Shown: in pieces, positions 1-11,581 of the stretch
Layout of the letters: each line of letters opens with the position of its first letter
Position numbering within the stretch: position 1 is the stretch's first letter
Assembly: GCF_000003855.2 (NCBI RefSeq)
Contig: NW_003101668.1
Coordinates: 434,001 to 498,000 of the forward strand
Length of the DNA stretch: 64,000 nt
From: Blastomyces gilchristii SLH14081
Taxonomy: Eukaryota; Ascomycota; Eurotiomycetes; Onygenales; Ajellomycetaceae
Direction: 5' to 3'
Notes under the pieces: model-generated
What the model was told of the DNA's origin: nothing
Seen by the model: only the letters and a program-made list of their open reading frames with translations
Databases searched by the model: none
Translations under genes and position numbers: made by a program

Positions 1-834
1 TTTGTTTTTATTTTTATTTTTATTTTTTCCTATTTCTATGCCTATTTTTCGTTTCAATTAATTTTTTATGTTGATGAATAATTTTTCTTGTTCTTCATCC
101 ACCCAGTCCATGCTTTTTCTGTGTTTTACCTTGGACTTGTTATTAGAGGAGGTGTGCCTTGCACGGAAAGCGCATTTTCAAAACGGTGGGGATATGGAAC
201 AGTATATAGGCTTTCATTGTTCTTCAGTATGGCGTTACGTTCCTGTTTGGATTTGCATTTTTCTTTATGAGTTTTGGTTAATATTTCCCCTTTGATTTAC
301 CTCACTCTCCCTCCCACGACATCGGTTGGGAGAGATTGGTCAGTTGGTTGGAGTAACGCGATAGAGTTGCGTGACTTTGTTTCATGTGTATTTAAAAAAG
401 AGAACAAAGAAAGATCTCAATAAATTATTTCCACTCTATATTCTCCATCTTGACTCTCTATACAGGGCAGTGCCATAGTACCTATTACCTCTTGAGATAA
501 TCACAACCTTTTATATATCGCCGCCAATCGATGGACCCCTAATTGGAGATCACGTGATGATGATTTTTAGGGCAAAGTGACTTCATCCTAAATTTATATA
601 GGGGTCAGGAAGCAAAAAAGGTAGAAGACTGGGCCAATCTAGGATTTAGCGAATCCTCCCCCTTTGCTAGAAATATGGAGTACCCGGCGGATGTCTTGAC
701 AAGTTCATCCTATCAATTATAAATATTTTCCACCGATAACACTCACCCAAACCGAACAAGCAAGAAAAGCGCCTGGAAACGTCCGCACCAAAGAAGTCTA
801 GCCTTGAGAATATATAAAACAAATCCTCACAAAA
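1..834. other. intergenic region, no supported gene
   Basis: T-rich at its left edge, perhaps the 3' untranslated end of a gene outside the window. The only open frame (68-295) is a Phe/Leu/Cys-rich 75-codon stretch without recognisable domain or good start context, so I do not call it. The right part is the upstream region of TAD3, with a CCAAT pentamer near 524-528 and an E-box palindrome at 549-558. Confidence 0.6.
549..558. promoter_or_regulatory. CACGTG E-box palindrome upstream of TAD3
   Basis: The decamer ATCACGTGAT is a perfect palindrome with the CACGTG core bound by fungal bHLH factors of the Cbf1 type. It lies about 280 bp upstream of the TAD3 start. The binding role is inferred from the motif only. 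Confidence 0.35.
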
Positions 835-2646
835 ATGGAGATACTCAATCCGTTTAAAGATATCCAGCCGCTACGGGGCCAGGTCTCGTTATTAAAGACA
901 GTGCAAGAGACTCGTTCGGGGAAGGATACTGGTGAGAAATTTTATTCCTTAATTTTCCCCGGCTAAGAGACATAGGAGGAATCCGCAAGAAAAAACATGT
1001 CGGATAAGGGACAAGGAAATAGAAAGTCAAAAGAACAAATTGCTGAGAGAAAATTTGCACAATTATATAAAACAAACAGTCGAAGCCTATGTTGCGGAAA
1101 TAAATATCAAGTCGGCGAGCAAAGTGTTGAAGTTTGTATTTACTCTCCGCCATCCCCGACCTTCTATAGATCCGGGTTGTGGTTAAGGGAGGGGTCAGGA
1201 AAACAAAGATACCACCCATCCACACGAGTCTTCAGGCTAACAGCTAAAACTTAGGTTATTGGAGTCCAAGTCCCCCAAGGACCCATCATTATCTCTCACG
1301 CATTTGCGCCGCTTCGTGAAGCCGGAATTTCTACCGGAGCACCTGAAAAGGGATTCCGCAGCAGCAGTAGAGGGGGAGGTAGTTGCGGCATCCAAGAGCT
1401 CGCAAACTATCTACATCCTCATCCCACCTCCATTACCTGAGCTTTCCCTCTTGGAAACACTCCTGGCACCATATGCGCCCATCTCAGCGTCCTCAGACGC
1501 TTCATCTGCTCCGGATGCTGCAGCGTCAGTACCAGCGCCGATATCACCTATCGAAGTCCAATCAATTCGTATACCCCTCTCCCCACCAACCACAGAGGAA
1601 GAATCGGTTACATGGTCGCGTACCCTATGGCCGACCATTTTCAATCCTGCTGCCCATCCAATCACCCACTCGCCCCGTGGCCCGCTGCTACTAGACGCGC
1701 AGGAGTCTGTGTCTCGCAGAGCGGGCAACTATCTAGCGCTAGCTAGAAAGTTGCTCTGGAGCNNNNNNNNNNNNNNNNNNNNNNNNNNNNNNNNNNNNNN
1801 NNNNNNNNNNNNNNNNNNNNNNNNNNNNNNNNNNNNNNNNNNNNNNNNNNNNNNNNNNNNNNCTGGCGGATGCGGCTGATCCGTCGGATAAAGTTTGCTG
1901 GGTATTGTAGCCGTGGCCGGGGACGCCGCGGGTCTGCAGCAGGCGAAATGCAGGGGAAGGTTGGTGCGGGAGCTGCTCCTTCGACATCATATGATCCAGA
2001 CAATGAAGGGCAACCAGATCACCATGCACTGATGCGCGCCATATCATTAGTCGCCTATAAGCGCCTTACCTCGTCGACGTCACCCACAGTAACACCGTCA
2101 ATATCTATGTCCCCGCCAGCACCAGCGTCTGTTGCGTCGACACCAGGCCCCCTACCCGCTGTATCATCTTCTACAGAGCCTTCAACCTCCTCTCCACCCC
2201 CATCCAAGAAACCCAAACCGTCGCCACAGTCCCTAGATCCCGAGCCCATCCAACCAACCCAACCGCCACGACCACTCCCCTACCCCCCACTCACCCCTCT
2301 AGAATTTCACTTCCTCTCTCTCCCTAACATCCAAACTCGCACACAGGGCGGCTACCTCTGCACATCGCTAGACTTATACATAACCCACGAACCCTGCGTC
2401 TGCTGCGCGATGGGTATGCTGCTCTCGCGGTTCCGGGCTGTGGTATATTTACAAGCTACGGGTCCTGGGAGGGCGGATGCAGCGCTGGATCCATATACCG
2501 GATATGGATTACATTGGAGGCAGGAGTTGAATTGGCGGGTAGTGGGGTTTCGGTTTTGTGTTGAGGGAGAGGATGGGGCGGAATCGAAGGAGGAGCGGGA
2601 GGGGTTAGAAGGGCTAGAGTTGGAAAGGGGAGTGTTTCATGCTTGA
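835..2646 (+). CDS. TAD3: tRNA-specific adenosine-34 deaminase subunit Tad3 (split by assembly gap)
   Basis: Tad3 pairs with Tad2 to convert A34 to inosine in tRNA anticodons; it is the structural, catalytically degenerate partner. I model exons 835-931, 1080-1131 and 1255-2646. The splice phases join exactly and give a conserved start (MEILNPFKDIQPL), the motif VEAYVAEINIKSASKVLK across exons 1-2, and LRRFVKPEFLPEHLKR in exon 3. The intron at 1132-1254 has a CTAAC branch site at 1237-1241. The deaminase domain shows HALMRAI, where the catalytic HxE glutamate is replaced by Leu as expected for Tad3, then HEPCVCCAMGMLLSRF with the two zinc cysteines, and YGLHWRQELNW near the C terminus. A Pro/Ser-rich stretch of roughly 90 residues separates the His and Cys motifs. 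A gap of 100 N (1763-1862) interrupts exon 3, and family-like peptides change frame just after it, so the local sequence is probably faulty. Stop is TGA 2644-2646. Confidence 0.88.
1763..1862. other. assembly gap of 100 N inside TAD3
   Basis: Exactly 100 unknown bases, the usual placeholder for a gap of unknown size. It removes the segment of TAD3 between the N-terminal domain and the start of the deaminase fold. Confidence 0.98.
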
Positions 2647-3874
2647 ATTGCCTGAGGCACGGAAGATGAAGTAGTGGGTGTGGCCGAAAGAAGGGAAGGG
2701 ACTTTCGCTACACCTGTGTGCGTATGCATGCATGTGCAGTAGTACATCTTGTCCGTGACCTACGTGGCCGCGGCCTTTTTTGCTGGCTTTATCCATTTTG
2801 TGTACTACGTACGCCATACGGCATGCTCTCTCGGATAATGGCCTGAGGAAGACACATGAAATCGCTCATGTAACCCCTGTCAACGACGATGCTGAGATTA
2901 AAATCCCCCAACATTATATTAATAAAACCCACACAGCCCATCGCGCTGTGCGTTAGGACTTATGATTCCTTTACTTCTGCGCAAGCCTATAGTTTACCCA
3001 CGTTGCAGGGTTGTTCACATCTGAAAGCGATAAATTCTACGAAATAGGCAGTACCTGCTAGAACCCTTCTAAATCTTGCATTCGGATTCAGGCATGTGTG
3101 TCTTTTTATCCATCTTGTTTCCGGTGCATTCGTCAAAGCTCCGCATCGGTTGTGTTTCCGCTCCCTCGAGGTTTGCTCGGCTTGGAGGGTTTGCCAGAGG
3201 AAGTCACAGATGTTGTTCGTTAATCTATAACCAAGCCGAAGTCCGAGCAACGAGTTATTAATATTAAGTGGGCTTGTGATCTCGAGTTGGTGGATATTGA
3301 ATAGTCCTCTAATAATGTAGGTTTACGTGTAATAGCTCGATATAGGTTATGGAGGGAGATCCGAACGATAAAGGTCACAGGAGTGGAGGGAGGGGAAGAC
3401 GTTTGTAGTTAACGTTACTAAGCGAACCATATATCTTTGCTTGGAAAGCTGGATGCATGTCAATCCATGTGAGTTAGCAGTCTGTACCCTGTCAGGAACT
3501 AAGATAAATTCAAGAGTGCAGTACAATAAAACTAAATATCAGCACAGGGAGTTAGGAACTCTTCTCTCTGGCCTACCAATCACATCTGAGAAAAATAATC
3601 AATTCATTTGAAATTCTAGAGAGAAATATTAATTTTGACGGGCAAAATTGTAAGCAGATGCTATGTGTTAAGAAATGGTTTAGTTATTAGTGATTAAATA
3701 TACAATACAATAACCGAACGTCATATATCCAAGCTTTTCCTTTCCCCTTTTGCTATGCCGTTACAAGACGCAAAAAATTGGTAGCTTTAAAATAAAATAA
3801 CAAGCGCGAGGAAGCTTAAAAAGGAAAGAAAACGATCCCAACTCCTGATTTTTCGCAAATATGAAATTCGTACT
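2647..3874. other. convergent intergenic region
   Basis: Lies between the 3' ends of TAD3 (+) and the membrane-protein gene (-), so it should hold both 3' untranslated regions. An 87-codon minus frame at 2987-3250 has no recognisable motif and overlaps a plus frame at 3076-3261; neither is convincing. No tRNA or other RNA gene seen. Confidence 0.55.
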
Positions 3875-4439
3875 TCAAAGCCTAACCTTCACATCGACGC
3901 ACGGCAACGTCCACTCCCTCCGTCCAAGCAGGCTTCGCAACCATTCCAGACCCATGCCCGTCCATTCCGCGTGCGAATCTCCCACCACTCCAGTTCCATT
4001 ATTAGACGCAAAATGCTTCTTTATCTCATCGACTGCAGCACCGGCCAACGCTGTGGTTGTCGTATTCACTGTCTCGAGTACATATTCGGCCAGCCCGGTG
4101 GTTGTTGAGTTCTCCAGTGAGGAAGGAGAGGCTGGAGCGGGGAGGCGAGGGGCAAACCAGTCGCCCTTGAAATCAAAGAAGCAGCGATCTGACCAGTGGC
4201 ATGAAGAGAGGAAGAGGATCAGGAGGAGAGCGGAGCAGTAGATGCATGGTCGGTGGAGGAGGTAGGTGAGGGTGATGAAGGAGAGGATGAAAAGGGGGCT
4301 GGCGTTTGTGGGGATAAAGAGGAGAGGGAGCCAACTGGAGAAACCATTTCAGTTAGCACCATTTCTGCATACAGGATAAAATAAGTAAAAATAAAGAGAG
4401 TGTGACTCCGCAGAGGCCTTACCTTCTGAGACAGAACAT
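3875..4439 (-). CDS. small two-exon membrane protein of unknown function
   Basis: I do not recognise a named family. Coding exons read on the minus strand are 4439-4423 (17 nt, MFCLR plus two bases) and 4334-3875. The 88-nt intron (4422-4335) has GTAAGG donor, TGCTAAC branch site and CAG acceptor, and the join restores Ser. The protein has 158 residues. Residues about 5-50 form one or two hydrophobic segments (WLPLLFI, SPLFILSFITLTYLLH, CSALLLILFLSSC) with several cysteines. After a short loop containing FFDFKGDWFAPR comes a Ser/Thr-rich linker with N-x-T sequons, then an amphipathic helix (ALAGAAVDEIKKHFASN) and a C terminus with WLRSLLGRREWTLP. The regular gene structure and the uninterrupted frame support a real gene; the usual track of long open frames misses it because the start exon is tiny. 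It is divergent from the EDC4-like gene. The plus-strand frame at 3861-4241 over the same bases is rejected as a shadow. Confidence 0.72.
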
Positions 4440-5216
4440 TGTGCCGGCAGTGTGGTAGGTATGTTTGACTCTGGCGTGTTGCGGATTGGTAGGGCCGGAA
4501 GCACCAATGAACACTACCAAACAGGAGGCGGAACGGCGATCTTAGTAGGAAAGTATATCAGATGTGACATAGAGAGTAGGACCTGAGTAAAAGAGGCGAC
4601 CATCATACCCGAGTGTAGTTACAACATAGTAAGTAATGTTCCCTAGTTCTCTCGTTTTTGTTTCTTTCTCTCGTTGCCAGCGGGGACTTACTTTCCCATT
4701 AATAATCCGCGCTGGTTAGTCATGTGACGGTCATGTGACATCATCTAGCCGGTGATGTCATCCAAATTCTCCCCTACCAAGTCCGAAGTTTGTTTAGCTA
4801 CTCAGGTAGAGAGGATTCTCTTCGGAGAAACAGTACTTTTTTATTTATTCGAAGCCATTGGAAACCTCCGATCTCTCGTATGCACGTCACCGGCTTCAAG
4901 CATCAGGCAAACCGTGCCCCTCAGAAAGGCAAACCGAGCAAACAGACCCAGCGACCGATGAGTCAGCACCCGCTTCGCTGCCAAGCCTGCACTCAATTTC
5001 CACCAAACCTCAACCTTCGTCGTCACTTTGTTGTCTCTTCTTCCTCTTCCGCCGCGTGCCTCCTTTCTAATACCCTCCTTTCTCCCCGTTTTCTTCCCCT
5101 TTCCTCCCTTTTCTTCGTTACCTGGAGCTGTAGCGTACGCCGTGCTCTTCTCCTGCCCTCTTTAGTTCTGCTTTAACGCGTGCTGGAGCTCACCTTTCGA
5201 GGTGATCGTGGCAGAA
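4440..5216. promoter_or_regulatory. divergent promoter region between membrane-protein gene and EDC4
   Basis: This 777-bp spacer separates two divergent start codons and should hold both promoters. The half nearest EDC4 (about 4980-5175) is pyrimidine-rich with runs of CTTCC/TCTT, as commonly seen in 5' leaders of highly used fungal genes. The plus frames at 4752-5176 are short, overlapping and low in complexity, and I leave them out. Confidence 0.5.
4719..4739. promoter_or_regulatory. tandem pair of GTCATGTGAC E-box-like sites
   Basis: The decamer GTCATGTGAC occurs at 4719-4728 and again at 4730-4739, one base apart. Its CATGTG/CACATG core resembles bHLH sites and is related to the CACGTG site upstream of TAD3. 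A further GGTGATGTCATC follows at about 4751. The sequence repeat is certain; the regulatory role is inferred. Confidence 0.4.
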
Positions 5217-8200
5217 ATGTCCACTCCGGCTGACCTCCAGGCTCTGTTTGCCAACATCAAGCCAAGGCCTTCATCAAACAATGCATCCAACCCCCTGAGC
5301 CCTGAAGCTCAGAGTCGACGTCAAAATGGCTCGCCGCCAGGCGAATTCCCATTTTCACCTCCAACCGGTTTGTTCCAAGCTACTCTGTCGTCGCCACTCT
5401 ACAGCCCTCAGTATGCGGGCACACCTCCACATCACAGCTCGGATGTTATCAGTCCCAATGTTCCAACGCCACGTAACAACAATCAGAGCCCACAGCAGCA
5501 GACTTTGAACACGGATCGCACTTCTAATTTGCTAAACTTGCTCAAGTTCAGTCCAGCTCCGCAGAATGTAGCTGCTCCAAAGCAAGCTGGCGCGGGCGCG
5601 CCGAAGGAGCCACAAGTTGATGCGCCTATTGGTACCGTCCAAAGTGGTCACGGAAGGGGAATATCTGCCTCTGATATCGTGGCTTCGTTCATGGGGAAAC
5701 CAACTGCGTCTACATCTGCTGCTACTGGGTTGATGTCTGGTAGCCCTGTTGCTGCCCAATCGTCCGAACGCCCAACTACCACTTCTTCTCCCGCTGACAA
5801 TGCCCAAAATATGCTATTGAAACTGTTAAATCGTCCTAAACCCCATACATCTCAATCGGAGGAGTCAGTAATTGCTGTGCCTGGTGCGAAATCACCTGAG
5901 GTTGCTACTCCGCGAGAGCGTTCTACTGATGCTGGGGCTAAGCCTCCTGCGGAACGTAGAGCGTCCCCAATGAGATTATTCGGGTCAGGGGAGAGTCGTG
6001 AAACCACTCCTTTTGAGCCCCCGATTCATCCACAACCGAAGGATTCGATATTTACCTATGTCAATCCTTTCGAACAACTTGCCGCGGCTTCTCCCCGCAA
6101 CCGTACCCCCCAAGGAAACCAGTCACGAGGATTCCCTGACGCAAGTTCTGCACCTGAGGCCGCCAGTACCAAGAAAAGCGGGGTATCAGGCCTCATTCAG
6201 ACCAATGGCCAGCGAAAACGGTCAGAGCCATCTAGGGACACACTTCCGTCGTCGTCGAGTTTGGAAACGGGCGACCATGTGGCAATTCCTCCTAGCTCAG
6301 GTGCATCTGAGGAATTCCGGGGCCCCGATCAGAAAAAAATGAAGATCAAAAAGGAAACCGTTCCTGAGGTTCTCGGGGAAACTGCTGGGCAGGTTGATAA
6401 AGAGGTCGAGGATGCCTTAGCAAGGGCTGCCGTTGAAGAAGTAACCGTTAAAGTAGAAGAAGAAGAGGCGGATTCGAAAGCCGTTTTGAACGCGCTCGCG
6501 GAGAAACTTGAACAGACTGCCCTTGATGTTGAGAAGGAACTGGAAAAGGATATGAGCGCTGAGGTTACCCCCAAGAGCTCACCTCCGGCTGTCTCAGAGT
6601 CAAAAGGGTCTACCAATGATACCAATGGTGCTGTTGTGGACTCGTGGGAATCTGAGACTGAACGTGTTATTTCCGTGTATAATTTTCCGTTGAAGCCATT
6701 CGTGTCGATCACTTGGAAAGGTAATACTATGAACGCCTTCTCACTACGGAGTGATGGGATAATGGATATTGCCCGTCTCAAGAAGGATTTCGACCAATTG
6801 GACCGTTCGCTCACTTCAGCTACTTCCGATTACATCGTTTACGCTTTGGCGAAGAACGGTGGTATGAGGATAGTCAGACAGGACGACGGTCAAGATAGAC
6901 AAGTGTTTCGTTCTACCAATGATCGGATTTTCAATGTCTCTCTATCGACCACAGCACCAAGTTCTTCGCGGACCAAAGGGCAAGCTGTTCTTGGGATCGG
7001 TGTTAGCGGCGCAGTCTACTGGGCGACTATTTTCAAGGCAGATAATGACCTCTTCGAAAATGATGCGCTAGAACGCGACAGCTTGATCTTCCCACCGTTT
7101 CCCGCCTCTGATGAAAATACCTCTGGCGGTCAGTTAAAAACACGGGCTAGGCGGAGCTCCCGCCATCCCGAGTTTTTCGCCATTGGCCGCGGCAAGTTTA
7201 TCCATATCGTGTGGCCCCATTGTGCCATGTCCCCAAAGTATGGGGTTACAGAAACACAGCGTGAAGTGGACACTGAAAAGTTTTTCAAAGAAAAGTCGTT
7301 GAGGATCGCCACTGGCAAGGCTGGGAAGGACTTTATTTTCAGCGATGACGACACTGTTATCGTCTCGCTTGACAAAACTGGCAGGATGCGGTTCTGGGAC
7401 ATTCGTGAAGTTGGCGATTTCCCGAACTCTAATACTTCGAAAGTGTCAACTGATATTCGCGTCCCTCTTTTGACACTTGTCACCGGATCACCTACGGAGA
7501 AGTCGTGGCCTACCTCTGTTTTATTCATCGACAAATTACGGCCGTATGTGAAAGCATCGGCACTTCGCTATGTTCTTGTTGGCTTAAAACAGAATCACAC
7601 GCTCCAGCTCTGGGATATTGGGCTGGGCAAAGCGGTACAGGAATTGAAATTTCCTCACGACAATGAATCCGACGCTATATGCAGTGTTGCATATCATCCC
7701 GGTTCTGGAATTATCGTCGTTGGCCACCCTACGCGCAATTCTATTTATTTCGTCCACTTGTCCGCTCCGAGATACTCCCTGCCACCGATGTCGCAGGGCA
7801 TGTATATTCAGCGGGTAGCCGAGAAGGATGAAAGATTGCCAAAACCGGAGTCAACAGCTTGTATGAGTGGAATCCGCGAGCTGTCCTTTGGAAGCAAGGG
7901 CCAACTCAGGAGCCTTGAGCTCTTACCTCTTACCCGACCGTCTGTTTCACAACGCGGTATGGATGAGGAAGCAGGGTTATTCGAGCTGTATGTCATGCAT
8001 TCTCTTGGGGTTACCTGTCTTAATATTAAAAAGTCAGACCTTGGGTGGAGCAGCGACAACAAGATCCTTGATCCTGTGGATTCTCTGCAAAAGGGATTCA
8101 TTGATGTTAATCCCCTGCAGTGCTTCCCTGCCCCAGTCGATGAACAGTCAGTCAATGGGGATGCAGCCCTAAAGGGTGCTCCGAAGGGGAAGGAACCGGT

Positions 8201-9893
8201 TAAAAGGACAGTTGGGCGTGGACAAGAATCGGTTGTTGGAGTTGAATCTTCCCGCAACCAGTCCCCTTCAAAGCAGTCACCGAAGAAGAAGGCAGGCGAC
8301 TCTGTCTCTACTTCTGATCAGCATGACCAAGCGACCACTGTCACAGACAAGAATGAGAAACGGAAAAAGAAGAAAGCTGATAACGGGAAGCCAAGGGAAA
8401 TTTCGAATAAGGATGTATATCAAAGTCAGCCTGAAATTCCGCCTGTGGCGGTAGTCGAAACTCAGGGTCCTTCCACCTCCCAGGCTTCTGCTGATACTGG
8501 GCCAGCGGAATCGATTAACCTAGGCGTCTCTTCTGATTTCTTGAACAAGGAAGTAAAAAAGATTGAGAAAGCGGTTTCCATGGAGTTCACAAAATGCCTC
8601 AGCCGCGAACTTGATGCTCTGTACCTCCGCTTTGATCAGGACCGCCGTTCTCAGGAACAGGCAGCCACTGCAAAACAAGATGCAGTGTTACGCCTTGTCT
8701 CGTCAACCCTATCTGACAATGTGGAGAAAAACCTGTCCCGTATTATTGCCACCAATGTCCAGTCGATGGTAGTCCCAGCACTCGTTGAATCTACGACAAA
8801 GTCTATGGACCTGCAAATAAAGGAGGGTCTTAGCCGACAACTTGATTCGATAGTTCCACCCGCTATCAAGGAGGTTCTCCCTTCAGCCGTACAACGGGCA
8901 ATGTCGAATGAAAATGTACTTCTCCGCATCTCTGAATTGATGTCGGTATCCCTTTCTACGCGGGTGGAGAGAGACATCTCCAGGGTTCTCCACGAAAAAA
9001 TCGTCCCATCATTCAGAGAGGAATCCATCCAACAAGCGAGAATGACAACAAAGGAGGTTGAGCGACAGTTTGTCGGCCAAATGAAGCAGTATGAGATAAG
9101 ACAACAAAATGATAGTGCCAAAATCGATCAACTCACGACGCTTGTACGGTCTCTATCGGAGACCATTTCGACAATGGCAGCTGCCCAGTCTCAGTTTCAG
9201 AAAGAGATTTTGGAAATTAACCGTCAGGTTGGGGTCAAGGCTGAGTCGTCTGAGAAGGCATCGGCCCCAAGCCCCGTTCCAGATGTGGTTCCACCTAAAG
9301 CATCCCCAGAGGAAGTTGAGTTGCAGGGAATCAGTGAACTATTGAATGCCGGAAAATATGAAGAAGCTTCAATTAGGGTACGTTTTCCCTACCACATTTT
9401 TCCTCTAGTATTTTACCTCTCACTAAACTTGTTCTCTCGATTATGTAGTGGATCCAATCGTCTCAACAACCAGACCTTTTCAACAATCTGTTTGTCAAAC
9501 TTGATCCCTCTTTCCTCTCTAACCTCTCACCACTTGTCGTCCTTTCCGTGAGCGCCGCTGTGACCTCGTCTTTTGAAGCAAACGTGATGGATCGCCTCAA
9601 CTGGCTTGAGCGTGTTTTCCGGACTGTCAAAGTTAGAGTAAGTCTTGTGTCCTGCGTCCTTTTTGCGCATAGCACCACACTCTTGAGTGTTCAAGTATTA
9701 TCCCACCCTGTTACTAACAATAGCCTAGGACCCCGAGATCTACGAGGTCGCTCCGAAAATCATGGCTGTTCTCATCCAACGTCTTGAAGCTCTTTACATG
9801 GCCACTGCAGAAAACAATCCCCATGATCCCATCTCTCGCCGGATTCCTCGTTTAACTCGCTGGGCCAGGGACCTCCAAGAATACAAACAGTGA
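5217..9893 (+). CDS. EDC4/Ge-1-like mRNA decapping scaffold (WD40 and coiled coil)
   Basis: Likely the fungal counterpart of Edc4/Ge-1 (S. pombe Pdc1), a P-body scaffold that bridges decapping factors Dcp2 and Dcp1. Exons 5217-9377, 9449-9637 and 9729-9893 give 1504 residues. Both introns lie in phase 0 with donors GTACGT and GTAAGT, branch sites CACTAAAC and TTACTAAC. I chose ATG 5217 (GAAATGTCC) because the longer open frame begins with GTG at 5202. Residues 1-475 are a disordered Ser/Pro/Asn-rich tail beginning MSTPADLQALFANIKP. Residues about 475-850 form the beta-propeller, with WD-type ends GRMRFWDI (about 722) and HTLQLWDI (about 794). A Lys-rich linker (about 1020-1060) is followed by a long helical coiled coil (about 1110-1340). 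The C-terminal helical domain spans both introns and contains ISELLNAGKYEEAS, WIQSSQQPDLFNNLFVKLDP and LNWLERVFRTV, the typical Ge-1 C-terminal layout. Intact and not RIP-mutated. Confidence 0.85.
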
Positions 9894-11581
9894 AAATCGT
9901 GAAGGAGTTCATGTACACTGTAAAATCCTGATTTCCTTACTTGAATTTTAGATGTTCTCGAGTCGACATCACATGGTTCGATCACCTTCCTTCACTCCGT
10001 ACTCCTGGTCTGGATCACCAGAATTCAATATTTTGCACTGTACGCTGATTAAGGAACATCCATGGGCTTTCTGGGTAAAATTCGGCAAGATAAAACACCA
10101 ATATATGGAGCTCCAACTCTTCTTGATAAACTTGACCAAACTAGCATGGGCTCTGTTAATTCGATGAAATTTTCAAAACGGTGCCCCCGGCCTAGTTACT
10201 ATTTATTCACTCACCCCTGGCGTTCCGAATTTCTTCTGTGCCATGACCAAAAATATTACTCCTTAATAAGGGGCTATTTATTTTTCCGTATCTACGGACT
10301 CCTGCTTCTAAAGATATAGTATGTTGTCGACCACAAAAACCTCAGTAATCTCGCTTAATTTACCTTCACCCACACCTATTTGTTTTGCACTTCGTTTTTC
10401 TTAATGTGGTATACCTTCAAGATATCGTGTACTTTGGGCGATGATAGGAATGGATGGATGGATCCTCTTCCCTCTGTTTACTTAAACGTACCCAGGCATA
10501 TCTTATTTTATATCGATTTCGGGGTTGCGGGGCCTGAGTTTATTAGCTTGGTTTGGCTTTGACTTTTGATTTGGAACGGATGGAACGTGGAGAAATTCTG
10601 CCATAATAGGAGGAAGGCAAGGAGGTGTTGTTCTAATATGGATACGATAGATAGGAGCGGTTTTACGATGTTCGGGCGTTATCTTGTCTACTTTAATTTA
10701 CTGGGAAAATATGCGGTTTTTGTTTTATTTACAAAGTTCTTTTTGAAGTTTGGCTGGTGAATTTTGTTTCTTCTACTTCTGTCTGCTTATTCTTTTACAT
10801 TCGCATCTGGGATCTTTGTATCTTGCTTCACTTTTCCTCACTCTTACTTGAGATTGCTATGTTTGTACGTATGAATTATGGCTGTTGATGTAATTTCTTT
10901 CATCTTTAGTTATCAGCACTTTGCTTTTTGAAAATGAAAATACATAATAATCTGAATAACTGGGAATTTGTGATCATCACAGCTTACACATAACATCCTG
11001 TTGAAATGGCTAAAGCCGCCAAAGCGAGCAGTCGCTCAATATTCACACTCAGGACCTTCCTTGCACATGTATTGGAGATTGGATTCAGTCTGCTTGATAC
11101 TTTTTCTGCTCCCAGACCCCCAATTACTAGCATTGAAGAAAAGCTATCACAGAAAAATCCACGCAATGCCCGTGGACATGGAAGCTTTCCACACACGCCA
11201 AATCCCATACTTAGTTCTGTCTGGGCCACATACAACAAACGCCACCAAGGAACACGATGCGTTTTGCAAACCTGTTCTTCCAACCTTCTGGCCTGGCCAC
11301 CGCATGCACGCGGGACACGTGACTGCGAGAAAATCCCCACATCGAGCTAAATATCCAAATCCAGAACACGTCCGAGAGTCGACGCGATGGGCAGGGGGGG
11401 ACTGACTTGAGTGGTGGACGGACTACTCTCATTATTATATAAAGCTCTCCTCGCTGCCTCTTGAGAGAAATGAGACGCTTAGATTAAATATATATATATA
11501 TATCTCTAGCGCCATCTAGCCCCCCAGGTATTCGACATATACATTCTTCAAGATTAATTATAAGGGATTTCACCCAAGATC
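9894..11581. other. intergenic region between EDC4-like and VOC-protein genes
   Basis: T-rich just after the EDC4 stop, consistent with a 3' untranslated region. Competing open frames overlap at about 10984-11405 on both strands (for example MAKAAKASSRSIFTLRTFLAH on plus from 11006), with no recognisable domain, no splice support and no preference for one strand. I call none of them. The right end holds the promoter of the next gene, including a TATA-like box and an (AT)n run near 11488-11503. Confidence 0.5.
11436..11443 (+). promoter_or_regulatory. TATA-like box of the VOC-protein gene
   Basis: TATATAAA lies 139 nt upstream of the ATG at 11582 and is followed by a CT-rich stretch, a reasonable start region. 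Motif match only. Confidence 0.4.

Noticed and set aside
68..295. 75-codon frame at the left edge
   Set aside because: T-rich, hydrophobic by composition, overlapped by another frame, no domain.
3140..3260. Possible structured RNA or tRNA
   Set aside because: No cloverleaf arms or internal promoter boxes (no GGTTCGA-type B box) could be placed.
3861..4241. 126-codon plus-strand frame
   Set aside because: It lies over the second exon of the minus-strand membrane protein, which has splice signals and membrane segments; the plus frame has neither.
5202..5216. Longer N terminus for the EDC4-like protein starting at 5202
   Set aside because: Position 5202 is GTG, not ATG; the first ATG in frame is 5217 in good context.
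10984..11405. Three overlapping frames of 114-134 codons on both strands
   Set aside because: No strand preference, no splice signals, no recognisable domain; likely chance frames in a promoter or 3' region.
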